From positions 62,001-126,000 of the forward strand of contig JAYONB010000002.1 of assembly GCA_038121105.1 (NCBI GenBank): 64,000 nucleotides of DNA, given 5' to 3'. The stretch comes from CALJDF01 sp038121105. Lineage in GTDB: Bacteria; Pseudomonadota; Alphaproteobacteria; SHVP01. A program made the position numbers and the translations under genes. The notes under the pieces were generated by a model that had not been told where the DNA came from, ran no database searches, and was given only the letters and a program-made list of their open reading frames with translations. Each line of letters begins with the position of its first letter. Position 1 is the stretch's first letter. Positions 33,853-41,965 of the stretch are shown piece by piece.

Positions 33853-34793
33853 GATCCGCCACCCAACACGCAAAAGCTTGCGCAATAGGGATGATTCAGG
33901 CGCACACTGGTTTGGGCGTCCGCCAGGGTTCGGCCGATCTCGAACTGTTCGTCGTAGGGCAACAATGTGCAGGCGACGATCGCGGGGTGCGTTGCGCCCT
34001 TCCGCTTCACCACCATCCGCGAGGTTGCACACATCATGGCGTCGGGACGGACATCCAGGATGCCCCAGCAGGCGGTCGTGATTTCTGGCACCACGGCCGC
34101 CTCGTCCATCTCGGGAAAGATCACCAATTGGCCAGGGTCTTGCGCATCGACCGGCAGCTCAAGGGTGTCAAATAGCTGGGCGAAGCCCTTGCGGGCCGCC
34201 GCCTCGTCTTCATGCCACAACGACCGGCCGGCGACGGAGAGATTGAATCCGTTTTGCGCCAACCATTGCAGGCCATCGATGGTGCGCGCCCACGAAAATG
34301 CGCCGCGCTCTTCCTCATGACGTTCCTGGGTGTAGTGATCCAGGGACACGCGCAGCGTCAGTGCGTCACCGTGTTGTTCCTTGAGGCGTAGCAGATCGTC
34401 CCGCCGGTGCTTCATCGGCGTCATCGCGTTGGTGAGGACCAATGCCTCGAACCCGCGCGCCAGCACATCGTCCAGAATATCGATGACCTCGGGATTCATG
34501 AACGGCTCGCCACCCGTCAGGCCAATCTCGCGTGTCGCCAACCCTTGATCGCGAATCTCGTCCAGGTACGCCACGACCTCTTTGTGGGTGATATAGACCA
34601 ACCGATCGTTGGTTGGGCTCGATTCGATGTAGCAGCGCTCGCAAGTCAGGTTGCACAGCGTCCCGGTGTTGATCCACAGCGTCTCCAGACGGCGCAAATC
34701 GACCGACGCGCGTACGCTCCCGTCCGCGGTGACCTCGGGGTGCGCGAACTTCGCGCTTGCCGCCTCGGCGGCAGTTGGTCCGGTAATGTTCAT
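33840..34793 (-). CDS. Radical SAM protein, unknown substrate
   Basis: The 317-residue protein has the radical SAM cluster motif CNLTCERCYIESSP (about residues 47-60, CxxxCxxC), then the SAM-binding GLTGGEPFMNPE. After the barrel the C-terminal third contains further cysteines: TACWG, MMCAT, VACTLL, YCASFC and GGSCSA. These could bind an auxiliary iron-sulfur cluster, as in SPASM or twitch proteins. It is not one of the named families I can identify. It is 13 nt overlapped with the phosphoesterase-like gene, the only partner in the cluster. Maturation of a peptide or a small molecule are both possible. Confidence 0.82.
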   Translation of the reverse strand: MNITGPTAAEAASAKFAHPEVTADGSVRASVDLRRLETLWINTGTLCNLTCERCYIESSPTNDRLVYITHKEVVAYLDEIRDQGLATREIGLTGGEPFMNPEVIDILDDVLARGFEALVLTNAMTPMKHRRDDLLRLKEQHGDALTLRVSLDHYTQERHEEERGAFSWARTIDGLQWLAQNGFNLSVAGRSLWHEDEAAARKGFAQLFDTLELPVDAQDPGQLVIFPEMDEAAVVPEITTACWGILDVRPDAMMCATSRMVVKRKGATHPAIVACTLLPYDEQFEIGRTLADAQTSVRLNHPYCASFCVLGGGSCSA

Positions 34794-34938
34794 GAACGAA
34801 AGGGTCCAGGGGACGGAAAGAGGCGACCATTTCGCAAGGTCGGAACGGTGTCAACGCTCGCCGGACGATGATCACCCGCTCTTGATCGCCCAGGTAAATT
34901 TGGCCGTGGTGACCCGGTAGGGGCGACCGGTCTCCCCT

Positions 34939-34967
34939 CTTGATTTCCCGCCCCCCGTGGGGACAAT
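34939..34967 (+). promoter_or_regulatory. Promoter of tRNA-Gly
   Basis: CTTGAT (34939-34944) and GACAAT (34962-34967) are separated by 17 nt and lie 11 nt before the mature tRNA 5' end. The rest of the interval 34794-34938 holds no recognised gene and must contain the divergent promoter for the radical SAM gene. Confidence 0.6.
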
Positions 34968-34978
34968 CGGGCCGCGGC

Positions 34979-35052
34979 GCGGGTGTAGCTCAATGGTAGA
35001 GCAGAAGCTTCCCAAGCTTACGACGAGGGTTCGATTCCCTTCACCCGCTCCA
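34979..35052 (+). tRNA. tRNA-Gly(CCC)
   Basis: The 74-nt sequence folds as a cloverleaf. The acceptor is GCGGGTG with CACCCGC, the D-arm GCTC/GAGC, and the anticodon loop TTCCCAA on an AAGC/GCTT stem. The T-arm is AGGGT-type stem around TTCGATTCC, with discriminator T and encoded CCA (35050-35052). The anticodon is CCC, reading GGG, and the sequence closely resembles E. coli glyU. The outermost anticodon-stem pair is a mismatch. Confidence 0.95.
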
Positions 35053-35127
35053 ACCCTTCCAAACCAATTCGTGCTACTACCGATCCGCCACCGGTGCCCG
35101 GCGGGCGCAGTAATTTTTGGGGACAAC

Positions 35128-35562
35128 ATGGTCTACAGGCTTGTCTATACCTCGAAGGCAATATCGTCCGTAACCGACAAAGACCTTGAAGATATCTTGT
35201 CCAAGGCGCGGGCGAATAATTCGCGGCTAAAGCTCACCGGGCTGCTGATGTTTCACAACAGCGAGTTCTTTCAAGTGTTGGAAGGGCGGAAGGCTTCGGT
35301 CGAGGCCCTATTCAAAGAGATCTCCGATGATCCGCGGCATATCACGGTCAAGCGTCTGGACGCACGTGAAGTCGAGGCGCGCTTGTTTGGTGATTGGAGT
35401 ATGGCCTACGCGCCGATTTCACCTGATGACGAAGGCCAATTGTTGGGCGAGGGCAGTTTCTTTCATCACTTCGTTCCCGACGGCACCAGCGACGAACATA
35501 CCGATCGTCTGACCCGCTTTATCACGAAGACCGCGGCGAAAATGATCGCGGCGCGTTCATAG
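35128..35562 (+). CDS. Short BLUF-domain blue-light photoreceptor
   Basis: This 144-residue protein consists essentially of one BLUF domain plus a short helical C-terminal cap, as in PixD/YcgF-type short photoreceptors. The flavin switch residues are all present: Tyr7 in RLVYTS, Asn31 in ARANNSR, Gln49 in FFQVLEG, and Trp90 and Met92 in GDWSMAY. It should therefore bind FAD and be photoactive. The ATG at 35128 is preceded by TTGGGGAC. No output domain is fused, so it must signal through a partner; a c-di-GMP cyclase is in the window but far away. It lies 76 nt after tRNA-Gly. Confidence 0.93.
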   Translation: MVYRLVYTSKAISSVTDKDLEDILSKARANNSRLKLTGLLMFHNSEFFQVLEGRKASVEALFKEISDDPRHITVKRLDAREVEARLFGDWSMAYAPISPDDEGQLLGEGSFFHHFVPDGTSDEHTDRLTRFITKTAAKMIAARS

Positions 35563-35596
35563 ACGGGACATGTGATCGCGCAATGAGAGCCAACCG

Positions 35597-36211
35597 ATGG
35601 ATTTCCTAATCGACGGCCAAAATAGTGCCGCCCGCACGGTTGTGTTGGCGCATGGGGCCGGGGCGCCAATGGACGCGCCGTGGATGACGGACGTCGCACA
35701 GGGGTTGGCGGGACACGGTCTGCGCGTGGTGCGGTTCGAGTTTCCCTACATGGCGCAGCGCCGGGACACCGGCAAACGTCGTGGCCCCGACCGGCCTCCC
35801 GTTTTACTCGAGACCTGGCGGGCCGTGATTGAGGAACTCGGCGCCCCGGGCGAGCTGATCATCGGCGGCAAGAGCATGGGCGGTCGGATCGCCACCATGG
35901 TGGCGGATACCGCAGGGGTCGCAGGGTTGCTGTGTTTCAGCTATCCGTTCCACCCGGCCGGCCGGCCGGAAAAAACCCGCACCGCGCACCTAGCGACGCT
36001 AGAAACGCCGAGTCTGATCCTCCAGGGCACCCGCGATCCCCTCGGCAATGCCGACGATGTCGCCGGCTACGATCTCAGTCCGGCGATCAATCTGCATTGG
36101 CTCGAAGACGGTGATCACGACCTCAAGCCGCGCAAAGCGTCGGGGCGGACGCATGCCCAGAATTTGGCCGAGGCAGTCGACGCCGCTGCGGCCTTTGTCG
36201 CGGGAATCTAG
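35597..36211 (+). CDS. Alpha/beta hydrolase (COG3571-like)
   Basis: This 204-residue alpha/beta hydrolase of the small dienelactone hydrolase-like/KANSL3 group has VVLAHGAGAPMDAPWM as oxyanion region. The nucleophile Ser93 is in GGKSMGGRIA, the acid Asp in LQGTRDPLG, and the His in DGDHDLKPRK. It is cytoplasmic with no signal peptide. The natural substrate is unknown. It follows the BLUF gene by 34 nt on the same strand, so the two may be co-transcribed. The last 4 nt overlap the convergent TerB-like gene. Confidence 0.85.
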   Translation: MDFLIDGQNSAARTVVLAHGAGAPMDAPWMTDVAQGLAGHGLRVVRFEFPYMAQRRDTGKRRGPDRPPVLLETWRAVIEELGAPGELIIGGKSMGGRIATMVADTAGVAGLLCFSYPFHPAGRPEKTRTAHLATLETPSLILQGTRDPLGNADDVAGYDLSPAINLHWLEDGDHDLKPRKASGRTHAQNLAEAVDAAAAFVAGI

Positions 36212-36618
36212 ATCGTTTGGTAGCGCGCTTTCGCGCCGCGTTCGATGGCGGCTGCAGGTAGACGGCCGATCTCAAGCTTATGTCGCAAATACTCCAACAG
36301 CCGGATCTCTTCGGTACGCAATCGACCGCCAACCGCCGCGATGTCGCAAGCCAAGGCGTAGGCCGTTTCGTGCAGTCGCGGCGGCAGGTTATCGGCCGCA
36401 AAGGCAATGACATTGTCCAACCCGCTATCCTCGGATAGCAACGTGGCGCAGTGCTCCGCCGTTTCCGGCAGCTTTTCGATGTCCAGATCGTTAAAGACCG
36501 GCAGGGTCTTCACGATCTCGCCGATCGTGAACAGTTCTTTGTCGGTCATGTCGCTATCGGCAGCGGACATCAGCACCATCACGTAGATCAGGGCCTGGTG
36601 CTCTGGTTTCACAGACAT
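36208..36618 (-). CDS. TerB-like (tellurite resistance) family protein
   Basis: The 136-residue all-helical protein has the TerB-type pattern: ALIYVMVLMSAADSDMTDKELFTIGEIV at the N-terminus with an acidic metal-binding motif, and a second helical half with ALACDIAAVGGRLRTEEIRLLEYLRHKL. TerB proteins bind divalent metal and act in stress responses; the name does not prove tellurite resistance. It is a single-gene unit between convergent and divergent neighbours. Confidence 0.82.
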   Translation of the reverse strand: MSVKPEHQALIYVMVLMSAADSDMTDKELFTIGEIVKTLPVFNDLDIEKLPETAEHCATLLSEDSGLDNVIAFAADNLPPRLHETAYALACDIAAVGGRLRTEEIRLLEYLRHKLEIGRLPAAAIERGAKARYQTI

Positions 36619-36660
36619 CGGAATTTCCTCGTTTCAGGGTGGCCGCAATTTAGGGATTGG

Positions 36661-36717
36661 GGTAGGGCGCAGCAACCCCGCGGGCCGCGCGGCCCGACCG
36701 GCGGTGTTGACCCTACC
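36661..36717. repeat. Nested inverted repeat ahead of lysK
   Basis: The perfect 16-nt palindrome at 36681-36696 (CGGGCCGC/GCGGCCCG) sits inside an outer 7-bp inverted repeat, GGTAGGG (36661-36667) and CCCTACC (36711-36717). It lies between divergent genes. A weak promoter candidate for lysK overlaps its right end (TTGACC at 36707, TAGGTT at 36731, 18-nt spacing). It may be an operator or an RNA hairpin of the TerB leader; no T-run follows on either strand, so it is not a typical terminator. Confidence 0.55.
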
Positions 36718-36752
36718 GGCCTGCTCCGCCTAGGTTGCCGAGCGAGTTCACT

Positions 36753-38315
36753 GTGTCTAGCGATACCCACAAATCCTGGCCCTTTGCCGAGGCGCGCGCC
36801 CTCGTTGAGCGTTTTCGCGACCACGCCCCGGAAAAAGGCTACGTCCTGTTCGAGACCGGCTACGGTCCCTCGGGCCTGCCGCATATCGGAACCTTCGGCG
36901 AGGTCGCGCGGACGACCATGGTGCGTCGCGCCTTCTCTGAACTCTCCGACTTGCCGACCCGCCTTTTCGCCTTTTCCGACGATATGGACGGCTTGCGCAA
37001 GGTCCCCGACAACGTGCCCAACCAAGCGCTGCTGCAAGAGCATCTCGGCAAGCCGCTGACTGCCGTTCCCGATCCCTTCGGCACCCACGAAAGCTTTGGC
37101 CACCACAACAATGCGCGGCTACAGGCGTTCCTGGACCGTTTCGGATTCGACTACGAGTTCAAGAGTGCGACCGAGTGTTATCGTGCGGGTCTCTTCGACG
37201 AGGTGCTGTTGTTGATGTTGCGACATTACGACGAGGTCACCTCCGTTATCTTGCCGACCCTCGGGCCCGAGCGCCGCGCAACCTACAGCCCGTTCCTGCC
37301 GGTGTGCCCCAAGACCGGGCGCGTGCTGCAAGTGCCGGTTATTGGTCGCGATCCGGATGCCGGGACGATCGTCTACCAAGACGAAGACGAGACACAAACC
37401 GAGGTCCCGGTTACCGGCGGCCATTGCAAATTGCAATGGAAAGCGGATTGGGCGATGCGTTGGCGGGCACTCGATGTCGACTACGAAATGTCCGGCAAAG
37501 ATCTGATCGACTCGGTGCGTCTATCCAGCAAGATTTGCCGCGTACTCGAGGGACGTCCGCCCGAAAGTTTTACCTACGAGCTGTTTCTCGACGAGAACGG
37601 CGAGAAGATCTCCAAGTCGCGCGGCAACGGCCTCACGCTCGAGGACTGGCTGCGCTACGCCTCACCTGAAAGCCTCGCGCTCTATATGTTCCAATCGCCG
37701 CGCAAAGCAAAGCGGCTCTATTTCGACGTCATCCCGCGTGCGGTGGATGAGTACGCGTCGCACCTCGGCACGTTTCACCAAACCGACGAGCGTACGAAAC
37801 GCCTCGACAATCCGGTGTGGCACATCCATGGCGACGCCGCACCGGAAGAAGACCTGCCGCTATCGTTCGGTATTTTGCTCAATCTGGTGAGCGTCTGTAA
37901 CACCGACGATCCCGAGGTGCTGTGGGGCTTTGTCGCACGCTACGTTTCGGGTGCCACGCCCAAGACCCATCCCTTGCTCGATCGCTTGGTCAACTACGCG
38001 ATCGCTTACTACCGCGACTTCGTGGCGCCCACGAAGGATTTTCGTGCGCCGACCGATAAAGAGCGCGCCGCCCTGGAAGACCTTGCGACCGAGCTCGACA
38101 CGATTGCGCCGGAGACCGAGGCCAAGGACATCCAAAATCGCATCTATGAGGTCGGCAAACGGCACGACTTCGAAAACCTACGCGACTGGTTCGGCGTGCT
38201 CTACGAAGTGCTTTTTGGACAGAAACAGGGGCCCCGCATGGGGTCGTTCGTCGCGCTCTATGGCGTCGAGAATTTCGTCGAACTGGTTCGCGCGTCGCTT
38301 GCGTCGCGCGACTAG
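36753..38315 (+). CDS. lysK: Class I lysyl-tRNA synthetase
   Basis: This is the archaeal-type class I LysRS that charges tRNA-Lys, unrelated in fold to the common class II LysS. The HIGH-like motif is GPSGLPHIGTFGE and the KMSKS-like motif is EKISKSRGN; an alpha-helical anticodon-binding domain fills the C-terminal third. From the GTG at 36753 it has 520 residues; a TTG at 36735 would add six. GAGCGAG before the GTG can act as ribosome binding site. Class I LysRS is regular in several alphaproteobacterial orders. The gene overlaps the convergent ilvE by 4 nt. Confidence 0.93.
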   Translation: MSSDTHKSWPFAEARALVERFRDHAPEKGYVLFETGYGPSGLPHIGTFGEVARTTMVRRAFSELSDLPTRLFAFSDDMDGLRKVPDNVPNQALLQEHLGKPLTAVPDPFGTHESFGHHNNARLQAFLDRFGFDYEFKSATECYRAGLFDEVLLLMLRHYDEVTSVILPTLGPERRATYSPFLPVCPKTGRVLQVPVIGRDPDAGTIVYQDEDETQTEVPVTGGHCKLQWKADWAMRWRALDVDYEMSGKDLIDSVRLSSKICRVLEGRPPESFTYELFLDENGEKISKSRGNGLTLEDWLRYASPESLALYMFQSPRKAKRLYFDVIPRAVDEYASHLGTFHQTDERTKRLDNPVWHIHGDAAPEEDLPLSFGILLNLVSVCNTDDPEVLWGFVARYVSGATPKTHPLLDRLVNYAIAYYRDFVAPTKDFRAPTDKERAALEDLATELDTIAPETEAKDIQNRIYEVGKRHDFENLRDWFGVLYEVLFGQKQGPRMGSFVALYGVENFVELVRASLASRD

Positions 38316-39178
38316 AGGACGCTGCAACCCTTCGCAAAGTCCATGTAGAGATCGTACGCGCGACGCGCCACCGGGCCCGGTTGCAACTCGCGTTCTTCGA
38401 CCTTCGTCACTGGCATCACTTTGCCGTAGTTCCCGGTGTTGAACACCTCGTCGGCGTCCATCACCTCGTCGAAGGTAAAGGCGCGTTCTTGCACCTCAAT
38501 GCCGTCGGCTTGCAGTAGGTCGCGCACCCGCGCCCGCGTGATCCCACTTAGGAACGTCCCGTTCTCTGCGGGCGTGACCGCGACGCCGTCTTTAGCAAAC
38601 CATAGGTTTGCCGTGGCGAACTCCGCGACATTGCCGTTCGGGTCCAGCATGATCGCATTGTCGAAACCCCGTTTGGCGGCTTCACGCAAAGCCCGTCCGC
38701 TGTTGGGATAAAGAGCGGCGGCCTTGGCGTCGGTCGTCGCCATATCGCGGCCCGGTCGGCGCAGCGTTGACAGACAGGCGGTGAAGTTGCCGAACTGCGG
38801 CATCGGCGAGTGCAGAACGGCGAGGACGAACTTGGCGCTTCCCGCATCCGGGTTGACGAACCCCTCTTCGGCGTAGATCGCCGGGCGGATGTACAGCACA
38901 GAATCGGCGGGCAGCTTTCGAATAGCTTCCACCGACAGGTCGTAAACCGTTTGCCAATCCACCGGCGGTTCCAACCCGATCGCCTTGGCCGACCGGATCA
39001 AGCGTTGGCTGTGCTTGTCGAGGTCGGGCGCTAACCCGCCAAACGCGCGGGCCCCGTCGAACACGACCGACGCCATCCAAAACGCGTGCGTTGCCGGGCC
39101 GATCATCTTGGGATTGGTGTCGAACCATTCCCCGTCGAAATAGAAGAGGCCTTCTTCTTTGATTTGGGATTGCGCCAT
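38312..39178 (-). CDS. ilvE: Branched-chain amino acid aminotransferase
   Basis: This class IV PLP aminotransferase catalyses the last step of leucine, isoleucine and valine synthesis. The ATG at 39178 (MAQSQIKEEGLFYFDGEWF) gives 288 residues; upstream open frame to 39262 lacks family similarity. Motifs include FDGARAF, the YIRPAIYAEEG segment, the probable PLP lysine in TDAKAAALYPNSGRA, and GNVAEFATANLWF. It complements leuBCD at 50-53 kb. D-amino acid transaminase is a related alternative, but the GARAF and ATANLWF details favour BCAT. Confidence 0.88.
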   Translation of the reverse strand: MAQSQIKEEGLFYFDGEWFDTNPKMIGPATHAFWMASVVFDGARAFGGLAPDLDKHSQRLIRSAKAIGLEPPVDWQTVYDLSVEAIRKLPADSVLYIRPAIYAEEGFVNPDAGSAKFVLAVLHSPMPQFGNFTACLSTLRRPGRDMATTDAKAAALYPNSGRALREAAKRGFDNAIMLDPNGNVAEFATANLWFAKDGVAVTPAENGTFLSGITRARVRDLLQADGIEVQERAFTFDEVMDADEVFNTGNYGKVMPVTKVEERELQPGPVARRAYDLYMDFAKGCSVL

Positions 39179-39279
39179 TGTGCCGTTGCCTCGCGTGTGG
39201 CGCGCATTCTTGACCGTGGATCGAAGGCGGTCAAACCCAGGCGATTGCGGCGACCGGCGCAATCGCTAGGATGCCGCCC

Positions 39280-40014
39280 ATGTGCGGTCGCTACTTCCTG
39301 CAGTCTCCTGCCGAGTCCATTCGGCAGCTATTTGATCTCCAGGGCGCGCTCCCCAACTTTCCGGCCCGCTACAACGTGGCCCCGACCGATATCATGCCGG
39401 TGGTCCGGCTGAATGCGGCGCGCGAGCGCGAACTTGCGCTGCTCCGATGGGGGTTGGTGCCGGGCTGGGCCGACAGTCTTGCCGTCGGATCGCGCATGAT
39501 CAATGCGCGCAGTGAAACCGTGGCCACCAAAGGGGCGTTTCGAGAGGCCTTCAAGTCCAGGCGCTGCCTTGTGCCGGCCGACGGGTATTTCGAATGGAAG
39601 ATGGTTGAGGGCCAACGGCAGCCCTACCTCATTCGCCCCTCGGATGGCTCGATCGTTGTTTTTGCCGGTATTTGGGAGACGTGGACTCGCGCTCAGGCCG
39701 TCGAAGCCGGCAGCCCGCGCGACGTCGGTCCGGCCGGTCAGGTCATCGAGACCTATTCGATCGTGACCGGACCTGCACTCCCCTCGGTCGCCAATACCCA
39801 CGACCGCATGCCGATTGTCCTGGGTAGGGGGGCGTTCGATGGCTGGCTCGCTCCTGACGCCACAACCGAAGATTTGGTGCCCCTCATGACGCCCGACCAT
39901 GTCGATCTCGAGGTGATGGCCGTGGGCCCCAGCGTGAACAGCGTCAAGAACGACGATCCAAGGTGTCTCGAACCCGGCGAGGTCATGCCGCCCCGCCAAG
40001 CGAGCCTGTTCTAG
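39280..40014 (+). CDS. SOS response-associated peptidase (SRAP/YedK-HMCES)
   Basis: SRAP proteins form a covalent DNA-protein crosslink with abasic sites in single-stranded DNA to protect them. The start must be the ATG at 39280, because Cys2 (MCGRYFLQSP) becomes the N-terminal nucleophile after Met removal; the ATG at 39271 would bury it. Other active-site residues are Asn in INARSET, Glu in GYFEWK and His in NTHDRMP. The length is 244 aa. It precedes pyrD by 3 nt and is probably co-transcribed with it. Confidence 0.94.
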   Translation: MCGRYFLQSPAESIRQLFDLQGALPNFPARYNVAPTDIMPVVRLNAARERELALLRWGLVPGWADSLAVGSRMINARSETVATKGAFREAFKSRRCLVPADGYFEWKMVEGQRQPYLIRPSDGSIVVFAGIWETWTRAQAVEAGSPRDVGPAGQVIETYSIVTGPALPSVANTHDRMPIVLGRGAFDGWLAPDATTEDLVPLMTPDHVDLEVMAVGPSVNSVKNDDPRCLEPGEVMPPRQASLF

Positions 40015-40017
40015 AAG

Positions 40018-41067
40018 ATGTTCGGGCTCTTGCGACCTGCGCTTTTTGCGCTCGATCCCGAACGGGCCCACAACGTGACGCTCGCGGCCCTGCGAACCGG
40101 TTTGGTTCCCTCGCCAGGGTCGCCCGTTGCGGGTCTAGGGGTCGATCTGTGGGGCTTGCGTTTTCCCAATCCTGTGGGGCTTGCCGCCGGGTTCGACAAG
40201 AACGCTGTGGCCTCTCGGGCAATGCTCAAATTGGGTTTTGGTTTTGTCGAAGCCGGTACGGTCACGCCTAAACCGCAAGCCGGAAACCCCAGGCCGCGCA
40301 TATTTCGCTTGCCGGAAGATCGTGCCGTCATCAATCGGCTGGGGTTCAACAACGAAGGCCACGATGCGTTCGCCCGAAACCTCGATCGCCAACGCACGCG
40401 CAAGCCGGGGATCATCGGCGTCAATGTCGGCGCCAACAAAGACAGCGCGGACCCCATTCAGGATTACGTCGTCGGGGTCATAAGATTCGCCGCGGTTGCG
40501 GACTATTTCGTCGTCAACATTTCGTCGCCGAATACGCCGGGCCTGCGCGATCTGCAAGCGCGCAGCGTGTTTCAGGACCTCCTTTCCCGTATCGACACGG
40601 CGCGGAACGAGGCGACGGCGCGCCCCCCGCTCTTGGTCAAGATCGCACCCGATCTCACAACGCCGGAACTCGCGGCCATTGTCGAAGTCGCGCTCGACAC
40701 CGGCGTCGACGGGCTGATTGTCTCCAACACCACGATCGAACGCCCGCCGTCGCTGCGCAGTTCGTACGCCGGCGAAACTGGCGGACTTTCCGGGCAGCCG
40801 CTGTTCGCCATGGCGACCGAGGTCTTGAAGCAAACCTTTCGCATCAGCGAGGGGCGTCTGCCGCTGGTCGGTGTCGGGGGGATTGCGTCGGGCGCCGACG
40901 CCTATGCCAAAATCAAAGCGGGCGCGTCGCTCGTGCAGCTCTATTCGGCGCTGATCTACCAGGGCCCCGGCCTCGTCCAGAACATCTTGCGCGACGTACA
41001 CACATTGCTCGAACGGGACGGTGCGAAAAAGCTCGCGGATGTCGTCGGCGTGGACTCGGGCGCATGA
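40018..41067 (+). CDS. pyrD: Dihydroorotate dehydrogenase (quinone), class 2
   Basis: This membrane-associated FMN enzyme oxidises dihydroorotate to orotate and passes electrons to quinone. The 349-residue protein has the N-terminal helical extension of class 2 (MFGLLRPALFALDPERAHN). NPVGLAAGFDKNA is the FMN region and NISSPNTPGL carries the catalytic Ser of class 2. SNTTIERP and GVGGIASGADAY are further FMN-site segments. It lies between the SRAP gene (3 nt) and a HAD hydrolase gene (31 nt). Confidence 0.96.
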   Translation: MFGLLRPALFALDPERAHNVTLAALRTGLVPSPGSPVAGLGVDLWGLRFPNPVGLAAGFDKNAVASRAMLKLGFGFVEAGTVTPKPQAGNPRPRIFRLPEDRAVINRLGFNNEGHDAFARNLDRQRTRKPGIIGVNVGANKDSADPIQDYVVGVIRFAAVADYFVVNISSPNTPGLRDLQARSVFQDLLSRIDTARNEATARPPLLVKIAPDLTTPELAAIVEVALDTGVDGLIVSNTTIERPPSLRSSYAGETGGLSGQPLFAMATEVLKQTFRISEGRLPLVGVGGIASGADAYAKIKAGASLVQLYSALIYQGPGLVQNILRDVHTLLERDGAKKLADVVGVDSGA

Positions 41068-41098
41068 CGTTCAAGAATCAAAAAAAGTACTGCTGCTA

Positions 41099-41965
41099 AT
41101 GAGTTACGAAGTTCTCTCCGGCTTTGGCGCGGTGGCGTCGCGATATGATCTCGCCTTAATCGATCTCTGGGGGGTCGTGCACAACGGCAAGGAACCCTAT
41201 CCAGGCGTGCTCGATTGTCTCGCCCGCATGCGTGATGCGGGGATGACGCGCATCCTCTTGTCGAACGCGCCGCGGCGGGCCTCGGCGGTAGCGCGGCAAA
41301 TCGAGGGATATGGGATCGGGTCCGATGCCTATGATCACATCGTTAGTTCCGGCGACGTTACGTTCAACGCCTTGCAGGCCGGGCTGCCGTCCCTTCAAGG
41401 ACAGAAGCGCTACTTCTATTGCGGTCCGGAGAAAGATGCGGGCCTCCTTGACGGTCTGGATTTCCGGGCGGTCGCCGATATCGAACAAGCTGCCTTTCTC
41501 CTGGTTGCAGGGCTACGCAACGACGAAAGCGAGACCCCCGCCGACTATGACGACCTACTCCAAGCCGCAAATGCACGCGGCCTTCCGCTGGTCTGCGTAA
41601 ACCCCGATATCAGTGTCATGCGCGGCACCCGGATTTTGCCGTGCGCCGGCGCCGTCGCCGCGCGATACGCCGATCTGGGCGGCGAGGTCATTCAATTCGG
41701 CAAGCCCTTTTCCCCTGCCTATGAGGCCTGCCTCGCGGGTCGGTCGGTGCCGCCATCTCGCGTCGTGGCGATTGGCGACAGTCCGCGCACCGACATTGCG
41801 GGGGCGAACGCCTTCGGCATCGATTCGATTTTCATCGCTGGCGGTTTGCACCGCACAGACATCGGCGACCCGATCGATCAGGCCCGACTGGCGGCCTTCA
41901 TCGAATCCGGTGACGCTCGGCCGACGGCGGTCATGTCGGGGCTGACGTGGGACGCGTCAGGCTGA
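41099..41965 (+). CDS. HAD class IIA hydrolase (TIGR01459-like)
   Basis: The 288-residue HAD protein starts MSYEVLSGFGAVASRYD and continues with ALIDLWGVVHNGKEPYPG. This family has the motif DLWGVLHNG in place of DxDGT, so Trp occupies the second Asp position. Motif II is LLSNAPRR, motif III the Lys of FGKPFSPAYE, and motif IV is AIGDSPRTDIAGAN. The function is unknown; relatives include NagD-type sugar phosphatases. The 3' end overlaps the convergent zapE by 9 nt. Confidence 0.85.
   Translation: MSYEVLSGFGAVASRYDLALIDLWGVVHNGKEPYPGVLDCLARMRDAGMTRILLSNAPRRASAVARQIEGYGIGSDAYDHIVSSGDVTFNALQAGLPSLQGQKRYFYCGPEKDAGLLDGLDFRAVADIEQAAFLLVAGLRNDESETPADYDDLLQAANARGLPLVCVNPDISVMRGTRILPCAGAVAARYADLGGEVIQFGKPFSPAYEACLAGRSVPPSRVVAIGDSPRTDIAGANAFGIDSIFIAGGLHRTDIGDPIDQARLAAFIESGDARPTAVMSGLTWDASG

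Noticed and set aside
36681..36696. GC palindrome as a terminator of the TerB-like gene
   Set aside because: It lies upstream of that gene's start, not downstream, and lacks a T-run; kept only as an inverted repeat.
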